Of a DNA stretch of 27,579 nucleotides, positions 15,810 through 24,102 are shown piece by piece. The stretch comes from an uncultured Moheibacter sp. (GTDB lineage: Bacteria; Bacteroidota; Bacteroidia; Flavobacteriales; Weeksellaceae). Numbering within the stretch: position 1 is the first letter of the stretch; every line of letters begins with the position of its first letter. The stretch spans positions 1 through 27,579 of the forward strand of contig CALLXZ010000193.1 in NCBI GenBank assembly GCA_937875605.1, read 5' to 3'. Under the pieces are notes generated by a model. The model was not told the DNA's origin, did not search any database, and worked only from the letters and a program-made list of their open reading frames with translations. Made by a program: the position numbers and the translations under genes.

Positions 15810-16328
15810 GTGATTTATAAAATACGTGTAATTCTCGACACAAAGGATGATGTTTTTCGGGACATTGAAATTAGGGATAAGCAAACTCTTTTTACGCTTT
15901 ACAAAGGTATCATGAGTGCATTTAGTTTGCAAGGAGAGGAGTTGGCTTCGTTTTACGTTTCAGATGGGGAATGGAATCAAGGGAAAGAAATTCCATTGGA
16001 AAACATGGACGAGTCTACGGAAGATGAAACTATGGCTGATTTTCATATTTATGAAGTAATGCCGGAAGTGGGATCCCGTATGATTTTTGTTTATGATTAT
16101 TTGGACATGTGGACTTTCTCTGTTGAAGTTGTAGCGATAGAGGATAAAAAAGCAGTGCTGAATTATCCGTTAACAGTTTATCGTTTTGGTGCAATGCCTT
16201 TAAAAGCTCCCAAGAGAAATATGGAAATTATAAATTTGGAGGAGGATGAAGTGATAGATGAAGAAGACGATGATGCAGCGTTTGATGATTTGGATATAGA
16301 TTCTGAAATTGATATGGAGGATTTTTAA
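15810..16328 (+). CDS. pRiA4b ORF-3-like / IS1096 passenger TnpR-type family protein with acidic tail
   Basis: This is a small cytoplasmic protein of 172 residues that starts with GTG 7 bases after cca. The segment FVYDYLDMWTFSVEV (93-107) matches the family signature (Y-YDfgD-W). The last 30 residues (143-172) are almost entirely Asp and Glu. The family name comes from plasmid and insertion-sequence passenger genes, but chromosomal copies beside housekeeping genes are widespread in Bacteroidota and there is no sign of a mobile element here. The function is unknown; the acidic tail suggests a protein-binding or nucleic-acid-mimic role. A good bidirectional terminator follows. Confidence 0.78.
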   Translation: MIYKIRVILDTKDDVFRDIEIRDKQTLFTLYKGIMSAFSLQGEELASFYVSDGEWNQGKEIPLENMDESTEDETMADFHIYEVMPEVGSRMIFVYDYLDMWTFSVEVVAIEDKKAVLNYPLTVYRFGAMPLKAPKRNMEIINLEEDEVIDEEDDDAAFDDLDIDSEIDMEDF

Positions 16329-16348
16329 TCTCCATTTATAAATAAATG

Positions 16349-16374
16349 AAAAGCGGCTTTAAGCCGCTTTTTTT
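16349..16374. terminator. bidirectional intrinsic terminator between convergent genes
   Basis: AAAAGCGGCT (16349-16358) pairs exactly with AGCCGCTTTT (16362-16371) around a TTA loop. It is followed by more T on the plus strand and by an interrupted T-rich run on the minus strand. It serves the cca / pRiA4b transcript and the convergent small exported-protein gene, whose stop codon (16373-16375) abuts it. Confidence 0.85.
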
Positions 16375-16909
16375 ATTTCTTGTATTCTTTATAAAGATTT
16401 AGTGAATCGCTGATGTCTTTTTTCATAATTTTGATCAGATGCGGTTGGTCTTCCAATAAAACATTGTTTAATCGTTGTCTTTTGTCCAGTTGTTTACTGA
16501 TTTTTGAAATCACATCTATGTATTTTTGTTTCTCCTTCACACCATTTTTGTTCATGGTTTTCATCTCTTTTCTCATTTTTCGGGCATAAAGTTCAGCATA
16601 GTCAAATTTGATTTGTTGGAGTTCGAGAATCTCCGTTTTTTTAACTTTGATCCAGGAAGTATTTCGGTCAATCAGGTTTAAAACCGTGATGTGAGGAACT
16701 TCTCCTTTTGTTTGTTTCGTTTGATATGACAAAACGGTGGATAAATTAACGGCTGAATTAGTGGATGCAGTTTTCGGAATATTTGCTTTAAAATCCTCAA
16801 ATTTGAGTGACCGTTCATGCGACCATTCCAAATAATCCGGATTTAAAAATGAAACATTTAGAATAGCAAAGACACAGAGCGCTGTGAGCGTTATCTTATT
16901 TTTAAACAT
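16373..16909 (-). CDS. small exported protein, probable inactive DUF922-like (HExxH lost)
   Basis: The gene encodes 178 residues with an N-terminal hydrophobic segment (residues 5-22) that looks like a Sec signal. The opening of the mature part, YLEWSHERSLKFEDFKANIP (26-45), resembles the W-(x)-R-L-W-DF start of Bacteroidota DUF922 proteins. In those, the core reads roughly HEQxHFDxxELYARK. Here the equivalent is LQQIKFDYAELYARK (97-111), so both zinc-binding histidines and the catalytic glutamate are replaced (Leu97, Gln98, Lys101). The relation to DUF922 is from memory of the family pattern and is moderately sure. No function can be assigned. It is a single gene with its own promoter, downstream of murF in the same direction. 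Confidence 0.6.
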   Translation of the reverse strand: MFKNKITLTALCVFAILNVSFLNPDYLEWSHERSLKFEDFKANIPKTASTNSAVNLSTVLSYQTKQTKGEVPHITVLNLIDRNTSWIKVKKTEILELQQIKFDYAELYARKMRKEMKTMNKNGVKEKQKYIDVISKISKQLDKRQRLNNVLLEDQPHLIKIMKKDISDSLNLYKEYKK

Positions 16910-16935
16910 CTGTAAGTTAGGATTTGTGTGATACC

Positions 16936-16943
16936 CAAAAATA
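16936..16943 (-). promoter_or_regulatory. -7 promoter box (TATTTTTG) of the small exported-protein gene
   Basis: This is a perfect TAnnTTTG match on the minus strand, in the 45-base gap after murF, ending 26 bases before the ATG at 16909. The -33 element is unclear. Confidence 0.4.
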
Positions 16944-16954
16944 AGAATTTAATT

Positions 16955-18250
16955 TTAATTAGGAAAAATATCCAATAGTTTTTCTAAAGCCATTCCTCTT
17001 GATCCTTTTATAAACAAATGCTTTTCTGTAGGCGGATTTTCGGATAAAAACTTTTCGGCTTCTGTTCGGTTGATAAATGTTTTCACATTATTTTGTTCTT
17101 TATCAAAACTTTGGCTGAAATTTTTTCCGATCAAATAAATGGTATTGAAACCTAATTTTTCGACCAAATCTGCGATGATTTTATGCTCCGAAAGAGAAGT
17201 TTCGCCTAGTTCAAACATATCTCCCAAAATGACGGCTTTTTCTCCTTCTATTTTACTGAAATTCTGAAGAGCTGCTTCCATACTGGTCGGATTTGCATTA
17301 TAAGCGTCCAATATAATTTCCTGATTATTTCTCAAAATAATTTGCGAACGGTTGTTGTCCGATTGATATTCTTCAATTGCTTCTTTTATCAATTCCAAAG
17401 GAACTTCAAACGTAAGCCCGATGGCAAGTGCAGCGGCAACGTTGCTTTGGTTGTATTCGCCCACCAACTGGCTCAAAATGTGAGTAGATTCATAAATAAT
17501 CTCAGGGCAGTGACCGTTGAGGGATTTGGAATATTTAATGGGAAATTTGGATTGAGGATTTTGTCCAAAAGTAATTTTCCGTATGTCCTTTGTTAATTCA
17601 ATTTGTTTTTCGTCATCACAATTAACAAAGACTGTCTTAGAATGCTCACGTAAATGATTGTACAATTCCGATTTTCCTCTTATTACTCCATCCACGCCTC
17701 CGAATCCTTCCAGATGTGCCTTTCCGAAATTGGTAATGTATCCGAAATCGGGTTGAGCTATCTTGCTTAAAAAATCAATTTCCATTTGGTGATTTGCACC
17801 CATTTCCACCACAGCAATTTCATGATTGGGATGAATGGATAAAAGCGTAAGTGGAACCCCGATATGATTATTAAGATTTCCAACCGTGGAAGCAACCTGA
17901 TATTTTTTGCTCAATACGGCGGTGATCAATTCTTTTGTAGTCGTTTTTCCATTGCTGCCGGTAAGCGCAATAATGGGTATGTTTAATTTTTGGCGATGAT
18001 ATTGTGCCAGCTTCTGCAGGGCGTTGAGCGTGTCTTCCACGTAATAAATATCGTTGTTTTCATCAGCAAATTCCTTTTCATCCACGATGGAAAAAAGCGC
18101 TCCTGATTTGATGGCGGCAGAGGCAAATTCATTTCCGTTAAAATTTTCTCCTTTCAATGCAAAGAAAAGGGATTTGAGCGGAATATTTCGGGTATCGGTA
18201 GAAACGTTCTGGGAGCGTAAGTACAACGAATAGAGTGTTTCGATATTCAT
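16955..18250 (-). CDS. murF: UDP-N-acetylmuramoyl-tripeptide--D-alanyl-D-alanine ligase
   Basis: This is the cytoplasmic ATP-dependent ligase that adds D-Ala-D-Ala to the UDP-MurNAc-tripeptide, the last soluble step of peptidoglycan precursor synthesis. The ATP-binding P-loop GSNGKTTT is at residues 98-105. Further Mur-ligase landmarks are VVEMGANHQMEID, ITNFGKAHLEGFGG, and in the C-terminal domain LDAYNANPTSMEAAL and ILGDMFELGE. The length of 431 residues is normal. It lies downstream of gldJ in the same direction, but a terminator separates the two. Its own upstream stretch has TATTTTTA, a one-mismatch -7 box. The murF-gldJ neighbourhood resembles that of other flavobacteria. Confidence 0.95.
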   Translation of the reverse strand: MNIETLYSLYLRSQNVSTDTRNIPLKSLFFALKGENFNGNEFASAAIKSGALFSIVDEKEFADENNDIYYVEDTLNALQKLAQYHRQKLNIPIIALTGSNGKTTTKELITAVLSKKYQVASTVGNLNNHIGVPLTLLSIHPNHEIAVVEMGANHQMEIDFLSKIAQPDFGYITNFGKAHLEGFGGVDGVIRGKSELYNHLREHSKTVFVNCDDEKQIELTKDIRKITFGQNPQSKFPIKYSKSLNGHCPEIIYESTHILSQLVGEYNQSNVAAALAIGLTFEVPLELIKEAIEEYQSDNNRSQIILRNNQEIILDAYNANPTSMEAALQNFSKIEGEKAVILGDMFELGETSLSEHKIIADLVEKLGFNTIYLIGKNFSQSFDKEQNNVKTFINRTEAEKFLSENPPTEKHLFIKGSRGMALEKLLDIFPN

Positions 18251-18263
18251 GAGTGTAAAAATA

Positions 18264-18297
18264 TAAAAAATCCCAATCCGAAAATTCAGATTGGGAT
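18264..18297 (-). terminator. intrinsic terminator downstream of gldJ
   Basis: Read on the minus strand, ATCCCAATC and GATTGGGAT form a 9-base stem that can extend inward with a G-T pair. It is followed by six T residues and lies 26 bases beyond the gldJ stop codon. It separates gldJ from murF. Confidence 0.8.
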
Positions 18298-18322
18298 AAG
18301 TTTTTATTGTATTTCGAACGAA

Positions 18323-20062
18323 TTATTTCGTACCTGATTTTGATCTTTTTGATTCAAATGAACCTTGATAATCTTGTGCTACCCGGAAACCAATCCAGCT
18401 GGTAGCTTCGGCTTGATGAAGGAATCTTCTCTGTCCCGGATCCAGCCAATAGATTGGGTCTTTCCAAGAACCTCCTTTTACGACTCTTACTTCATCGGAA
18501 ACTTTTGAAGTTCTTTGAGCATCGTCTTTCTCCAAGATGATTCTTCCTTTTTCGTCTACATAGAATTTACGTTTCGGAGCGTTGTACATATCTTCTGTTG
18601 CTGAACTGCTTCCCGCAACTCCCGGAGCGCTGAAACCACCTGTAGCGGAATCTCCTGCCGGAACTTCTATGATATTACCTAAAGAATCCGTAGTAGTATT
18701 AGCGCCAAATCCTTGGTCAAAATAATCGTCTTCTACTCTTGGTTTCAGAGAAGACATACGGTCACCGTCACGGTAATTGATGTTATCTTCCTCTACTTGT
18801 TTTTTGTATTTACCCGGCAAGGATTTGTAAGCCAATTTACCACTGTTTAGAGTATCATATTCTACATCATCTTCGAATTTCTGGAATCCACCGTTTTCAT
18901 TGTCAATAGTTGTTTCATAAACATTTCCACGGAAATAGTTGAAGTCATTTGCTTCTTCATCGATGATAGGGCGGTAAACGTCAGCCGTCCATTCCGCTAC
19001 GTTTCCGTACATTCCATATACTCCAAATTCATTGGACTGGAATTTTTTCACGTCGCTTGTAATAGCTGAACCATCATTCCCATATCCCCCGATACCGGAA
19101 TAGTCACCACGTCCTACTTTAAAGTTAGCCATGTATTGACCACGAGCACGTCCTTTTTCACCTCTTAATTCATTTTGAATAACCGGTTTTCCTTTATACT
19201 CGTTGTACTCTCTGTCAGCAGGTAAGGCAAGTGCCGCATATTCCCATTCAGCTTCCGTAGGAAGACGGAAAGGAGTTACGTCCAATGCGGTTGTGGAACG
19301 GTTTGCTTTTTGGACACGCTGATTGGTTGATTTAATCATCGTCTGTTTTGCTAATCTTGTCGTGTCAATTGCTTCACTTACATTACTGTCACTATTTTTA
19401 TAAGATTCAGCATCAAAATATTTGGAACCGTAATTGTATTCTTCGTTTGAATAATAATCTTTACTCAAAATTCCTTTATCCATTAAAGATTTTTCATTTG
19501 CTCTGTCGGTTAACCAATCACAGTAGTTGCTGGCTTGTAACCAAGTAACTCCTACAACTGGGTAATAACTGAATTCAGTAGAGAAAAGATAAGTTTCGTT
19601 GTCAAAATCATTTCTTGACAATTTGTTATTAAACACTTGAGGGTCAGGAAGAGATCCTTCGTATATGTGTTTGTATTGTTCTTCTTCAGGAGGGAAAACA
19701 ACTTTCAACCATGTCAAATATTCACGGTATTGATAGTTGGTAATCTCAGTTTCACCCATGAAAAAAGAACGAACCTGCATACGTTTTGGAGTATTATTCC
19801 AATCACGCATTACATCGTCTTTTACTAATCCCATGGTAAAAGAACCACCTTCGACAAATACCATTCCCGGCCAAGCTTTTACGTTTGGTTTTTTCTTCCC
19901 ACTAAAAAACCAACCCTTTTGGTCATTGGGTTTCCAGCCGGTTGTGCTGGTGAACTTTTTAGTTCCACCACCTTTTTTTCTGCCACCTCCGTGACCGGTA
20001 CAACTAACCACCGTAACCGAAATTGCTACTAAAAGAATCGCTAAAATTCTACCCTTGTTCAT
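18323..20062 (-). CDS. gldJ: gliding motility / T9SS-associated lipoprotein GldJ
   Basis: This outer-membrane-associated lipoprotein is needed for gliding and T9SS function in flavobacteria, working with GldK. A lipobox VVSC with Cys21 follows a hydrophobic signal. The body is a formylglycine-generating-enzyme-like (FGE/sulfatase-modifying) fold: FVEGGSFTMG near residues 69-78, ETEITNYQYREYL, LPTEAEWEYAA, GNVAEWTADVY and, at the end, VKGGSWKDP...GFRVAQD. The cysteines that make true FGE catalytic are absent from the C-terminal segment, so a structural role is expected. The length of 579 residues is close to known GldJ proteins. It is divergent from porU across a 158-base gap, as in Flavobacterium, which makes the call firm against the related GldK. 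Confidence 0.93.
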   Translation of the reverse strand: MNKGRILAILLVAISVTVVSCTGHGGGRKKGGGTKKFTSTTGWKPNDQKGWFFSGKKKPNVKAWPGMVFVEGGSFTMGLVKDDVMRDWNNTPKRMQVRSFFMGETEITNYQYREYLTWLKVVFPPEEEQYKHIYEGSLPDPQVFNNKLSRNDFDNETYLFSTEFSYYPVVGVTWLQASNYCDWLTDRANEKSLMDKGILSKDYYSNEEYNYGSKYFDAESYKNSDSNVSEAIDTTRLAKQTMIKSTNQRVQKANRSTTALDVTPFRLPTEAEWEYAALALPADREYNEYKGKPVIQNELRGEKGRARGQYMANFKVGRGDYSGIGGYGNDGSAITSDVKKFQSNEFGVYGMYGNVAEWTADVYRPIIDEEANDFNYFRGNVYETTIDNENGGFQKFEDDVEYDTLNSGKLAYKSLPGKYKKQVEEDNINYRDGDRMSSLKPRVEDDYFDQGFGANTTTDSLGNIIEVPAGDSATGGFSAPGVAGSSSATEDMYNAPKRKFYVDEKGRIILEKDDAQRTSKVSDEVRVVKGGSWKDPIYWLDPGQRRFLHQAEATSWIGFRVAQDYQGSFESKRSKSGTK

Positions 20063-20191
20063 ATTATAATATGTGTTGTTTCAATTAATTTTTCGAAAAA
20101 TGATTTGCAAAGAAAACAAATTCTTGTGAATTCGACAAGTTAACTCCGCCTATCTTTAACGAGCTTAACCTTTTTTTATTGTGAGATAGAA

Positions 20192-20199
20192 TATATTTG
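20192..20199 (+). promoter_or_regulatory. -7 promoter box (TATATTTG) of porU-porV; decides the porU start
   Basis: This is a perfect TAnnTTTG match ending 21 bases before the ATG at 20221. An in-frame TTG at 20197 lies inside this box and would therefore not be transcribed as a start codon, which favours the ATG. Confidence 0.5.
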
Positions 20200-20220
20200 T
20201 CAAAATATCGTTTAGACAAC

Positions 20221-23200
20221 ATGAAAAAATATTTGCTTTTTCTTTTATTTTTATCCTTACTAAATCTTAACGGACAAACTGTAACAATTGATTGGCAGGG
20301 TGTTAAGGAATATGTGAAAGGTGAAGATCAAAAATCCCGACTTCCTTTTTTTAGTAATAAAGGATATAGTGCACGTGGTGATATTCCTCTTTTTGTTCAT
20401 TCAGAAGAAACGAATGGTATGAAAAATATCAGTTTGCAAAATATTCAATATGCGACACTTTCATCATCAGACATTGGAAATTTGAATCTAAATGAAATCC
20501 CTGATAAATTAGAATATACTGCGAAAGTGAGTCAAGCCGGAAGTCGCTATTTTACTTCAGTATCAATGATTCCTTTTGTGAAAGAGAATAATCAGATCAA
20601 AAAAGTTATTTCTTTCCAAATAGTGGTGGAAGCGGGAAAAAGTTCAGATTTTGGAGTGGATGAAACCTATGATCCTGCCACAACAAGTGCATTGAGATCA
20701 GGGAATTGGTATAAAATACGGATCAATAAATCAGGTGTTTTTCGTATGGATAAAGCGTTTTTTGACGCTAATAATATCCCGACCAACTTTGATCCGCGAA
20801 CTCTTAAGATTTACGGAAACGGGGGAAAACAACTCAATGAAAACCCGGGAGATTTCCGATATGGTGCTTTGCAAGAAAATGCCATTCAGTTTAATGGGCA
20901 GGAGGATGGAAGTTTTGACAGCGGTGATTTTATTCTTTTTTATGCACAAGGACCACATGACTGGTTTCGTTTACCAACTTCTACACTTTCTAATCTCCGG
21001 CACAAATTCAATCAATATTCGGATTATGCCTATTATTTTATCACTTTTGGTGGTTCTCAGGGAAAAAGAGTTCAAGATTTGTCTATTGAAGGCAATCCTG
21101 TTCAGACTTTTTCACAATATGATGATTATCAGTTTTATGAAAAAGATTCATTGAGTGTGAATCAAGTTGGGAAACAGTGGGTTGGAGAGTCTTTTACGGT
21201 GGAGCCCAGTCAAACTTTTGCTTTGCAAGGTGGAGGTTCTGTTTCAGGAGAAGTGTATGCACATAGTCAGTTGATTGGGAAAAATGCCAATAACGTAAGT
21301 TTTAATGTATCGGTTAACGGAGCATCGGTGGGAAGTCAAACTTTCTCAAATGGAGATTTTGTAGTGAGAAATTTGAATTCTCTGATAAGTTCTTCCGGAA
21401 ATTCGTTCAATTTCATAGTAAGTGTAAGTGATGGAGCCAATCCCGGATCTTTTGTTTTTCTGGATTATTTGGAAATCCGATATAGAGCCAACCTGACATT
21501 CAACGGGGCACAAATGCCTTTCCGGCAATTACAAAATATAAATGATGGAAATGTGTACGGGTTTGCATTAAATGGAGCTGAAAAAGTATGGAACATTTCG
21601 GATTTAACAACCGCTCAAAATGTCATTGCTTCGGGTGGTGTTTATAAATATCGTTCAGACAGTCCATATTTTCTTAATGAATTCATTGCATTCAATGAAG
21701 CGGCTGCTTTTACAGAAATAGAATATGTAGGAACCGTTCCTAATCAAAATTTACGTTCTCACACTGACATTGAATATGTAATCGTTACACATCCCAATTA
21801 TTTAAGTGAAGCTTCCAGACTGGCAAATTTCCGTATCATGAATGATGGTGTAAAAGCATTGGTGGTAACGACAGATCAAATTTATAATGATTTCTCTTCG
21901 GGAGCCCAGGATATTTCAGGAATTCGTGATTTCTTAAAACATCTTCGTGATTCAGGAAATCCTCTTAAATATGCTTTGATGATGGGAGGAGCCTCTTATG
22001 ATTTTAAAGATAGGATTGTAGATAATACGAATTATGTTCCGGCATATATCAGTTTTCAATCTACAGGTTTAGATGATTCTTATGTGACAGATGATTACTT
22101 TACCATGTTGGATGATACGGATCAAATTCTAAATAACCCTGCTGCAGCAACAAATTACGTATCTTTTTCTAATCAAATGGATATTGCAGTAGGACGAATG
22201 CCTGCCAACAACCCAGCGGAAGCAAAATTAATGGTCGATAAAACATTGGCGTATTATGAAAAACTTCCTGGGCAAGGAAGTTCATTTGGAGAATGGAAAA
22301 CCAGGTTTTTATTGGTTGTAGATGATGATTTGGATGGGACAATTCCATTTCATAAGAAAACGGAAGATAGTTCCGCTGATTTTATAGAAAACAATATTAG
22401 TTATGCGACGCTAAGAAAAGCATATTTGGATTCATTCTTACAAGAAAGCACATCAGCTGGTCCGCGGTATCCTCAGGTAAATCAAATCATCGGAAATGCA
22501 TTTAACCTGGGAACGGCTCTTATTGTTTATTTTGGTCACGGTGGACCGAGAAGCTGGTCGCAGAAAAGAGTTATAACGTATGAAGAAATTAATAATTTTT
22601 CCAATTATTCCGGATTGTACTCACGTTTACCTGTTGTAATGACGATTACGTGTGAATTTACCGTTTGGGATTTGAATTATTTACCTTCAGCAGGTGTATA
22701 TATGTACAAAGCCCCTCAGGGTGGCGCTTCTGCCATGTTAACAACAAGTAGACCTGTGGGGGTTTATTTCGGAGGGCAATTTAATGAAGCGGTTATTGAA
22801 GAATTACTAGAAGTTCAAGGGCATAGATATCAAACTTTAGGAGAAGCACTTACCAATGCCAAAGTCCAGGATAATTCTGGTTACAATTTTAGTGTAAATC
22901 TTCTGGGAGATCCTATGATGAGCATTGCCCGCCCAAGAAGAGAAATTCGTATTACAAAAATCAATGGTGAAGATGCCGATACTTTTAGCGGTGTCTTACG
23001 TGCCATGGATTTTGTGGAAATAGAAGGAGAAGTTCTTGATGAAAATGGAATGATGCGTGATAATTCATTTAATGGAAAAGCCAATGGAATTTTGTTTGAT
23101 AAACCAGTTAATAAATCAACATTAAATAATAATAATTGGGGATCTAATGTTACACCTCAGGTGATGAACTATCAGGAGCAAGTTAACCCAATTTTCAAAG

Positions 23201-24093
23201 GCGGGACCAATGTCAATTATGGACAATTTAAATTTCAGTTCTATGTTCCAAAAGACATAAACTATGAAGTAGGCGACGGAAAATTTATGGTCTATGCTCA
23301 TAATAATGTAATCGATGGTGTAACAACCAAAAATGTGAAAGTCGGAGATCAGAATCCTGAGGGTCTAAATGATGATGATGGGCCGACCATCGGACTCTAT
23401 ATGAATAATCTAAATTTCGTGGACGGCGGAATTACCAATCGTAACCCTTATCTTTTGGCTTGTCTGGTTGATAGCACGGGAATCAATACCAGTGGGATTG
23501 CGATCGGTCATGATATTACAGGGGTTTTGGATCAGAATGTGGAAGGAACTTATGTTTTAAATGAATATTACGAAGGAGGAGATAATAATCCTTGTACCAA
23601 TCCTCAGGTTTTGGACTATCAGAAAGGACAAGTCATGTACCGGTTAAATAGTTTGGAGTTAGGAAATCACCAAATTGTTTTCAAAGCTTGGGATATAAAC
23701 AATAATTCTTCCGAACAGACGTTAGATTTCGTAGTGATGGAAGAAGGGTCTGATCATATTCACATTGAAAAATTATTGAATTGGCCTAATCCTTTTACTA
23801 ATCAAACCTATTTCCACTTTGAACACAATTGTGATACGGAATTGGAAGTGATGGTTCAAATATTTACCATTTCAGGAAAATTAGTAAAAACCATTCGCCA
23901 AACCGTTTCGGCAGAGCCATGGCGTGAAGGTTATAGGACAGGAAGATTTGCCATTCCTTGGGACGGATTAGATGATTTTGGTGATAAAATTGGAAAAGGT
24001 GTGTATATTTACCGCGTCACAGCGAGGGGGGTAAATCCGGACACTTGTAAAGGTTCGGCTACGGCAATAGAAAAATTAGTGATATTAAAATAA
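20221..24093 (+). CDS. porU: type IX secretion system sortase PorU (gingipain-like C25 peptidase)
   Basis: PorU is the cell-surface sortase of the T9SS: it removes the C-terminal sorting domain from secreted proteins and attaches A-LPS. The chosen ATG gives a clean signal peptide (MKKYLLFLLFLSLLNLNGQ); a longer reading from TTG at 20197 adds eight charged or polar residues and overlaps the promoter. The protein has about 1290 residues, in the normal range. The C25 catalytic pair is present: His773 in YFGHGGPRSW and Cys811 in MTITCEFTVWD. The start of the catalytic region is marked by YVIVTHPNY and ALMMGGASYDF. The C-terminus (NWPNPFTNQTYFHFEHN to the end) is a FlgD-like/sorting-type immunoglobulin domain. 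It lies 9 bases before porV in one operon. Confidence 0.95.
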   Translation: MKKYLLFLLFLSLLNLNGQTVTIDWQGVKEYVKGEDQKSRLPFFSNKGYSARGDIPLFVHSEETNGMKNISLQNIQYATLSSSDIGNLNLNEIPDKLEYTAKVSQAGSRYFTSVSMIPFVKENNQIKKVISFQIVVEAGKSSDFGVDETYDPATTSALRSGNWYKIRINKSGVFRMDKAFFDANNIPTNFDPRTLKIYGNGGKQLNENPGDFRYGALQENAIQFNGQEDGSFDSGDFILFYAQGPHDWFRLPTSTLSNLRHKFNQYSDYAYYFITFGGSQGKRVQDLSIEGNPVQTFSQYDDYQFYEKDSLSVNQVGKQWVGESFTVEPSQTFALQGGGSVSGEVYAHSQLIGKNANNVSFNVSVNGASVGSQTFSNGDFVVRNLNSLISSSGNSFNFIVSVSDGANPGSFVFLDYLEIRYRANLTFNGAQMPFRQLQNINDGNVYGFALNGAEKVWNISDLTTAQNVIASGGVYKYRSDSPYFLNEFIAFNEAAAFTEIEYVGTVPNQNLRSHTDIEYVIVTHPNYLSEASRLANFRIMNDGVKALVVTTDQIYNDFSSGAQDISGIRDFLKHLRDSGNPLKYALMMGGASYDFKDRIVDNTNYVPAYISFQSTGLDDSYVTDDYFTMLDDTDQILNNPAAATNYVSFSNQMDIAVGRMPANNPAEAKLMVDKTLAYYEKLPGQGSSFGEWKTRFLLVVDDDLDGTIPFHKKTEDSSADFIENNISYATLRKAYLDSFLQESTSAGPRYPQVNQIIGNAFNLGTALIVYFGHGGPRSWSQKRVITYEEINNFSNYSGLYSRLPVVMTITCEFTVWDLNYLPSAGVYMYKAPQGGASAMLTTSRPVGVYFGGQFNEAVIEELLEVQGHRYQTLGEALTNAKVQDNSGYNFSVNLLGDPMMSIARPRREIRITKINGEDADTFSGVLRAMDFVEIEGEVLDENGMMRDNSFNGKANGILFDKPVNKSTLNNNNWGSNVTPQVMNYQEQVNPIFKGGTNVNYGQFKFQFYVPKDINYEVGDGKFMVYAHNNVIDGVTTKNVKVGDQNPEGLNDDDGPTIGLYMNNLNFVDGGITNRNPYLLACLVDSTGINTSGIAIGHDITGVLDQNVEGTYVLNEYYEGGDNNPCTNPQVLDYQKGQVMYRLNSLELGNHQIVFKAWDINNNSSEQTLDFVVMEEGSDHIHIEKLLNWPNPFTNQTYFHFEHNCDTELEVMVQIFTISGKLVKTIRQTVSAEPWREGYRTGRFAIPWDGLDDFGDKIGKGVYIYRVTARGVNPDTCKGSATAIEKLVILK

Positions 24094-24102
24094 TTATTAA
24101 AG

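Noticed and set aside
15810..16328. Mobile element suggested by the IS1096-passenger family name
   Set aside because: No transposase, inverted repeats or target duplication nearby; the gene sits in a housekeeping operon.
19348..19994. Plus-strand open frames inside gldJ
   Set aside because: Shadows of the GldJ coding frame, without domains or promoter signals.
20197..20220. TTG start giving porU eight extra N-terminal residues
   Set aside because: It falls inside the -7 box TATATTTG and would put polar residues in front of a clean signal peptide; the ATG at 20221 is preferred.
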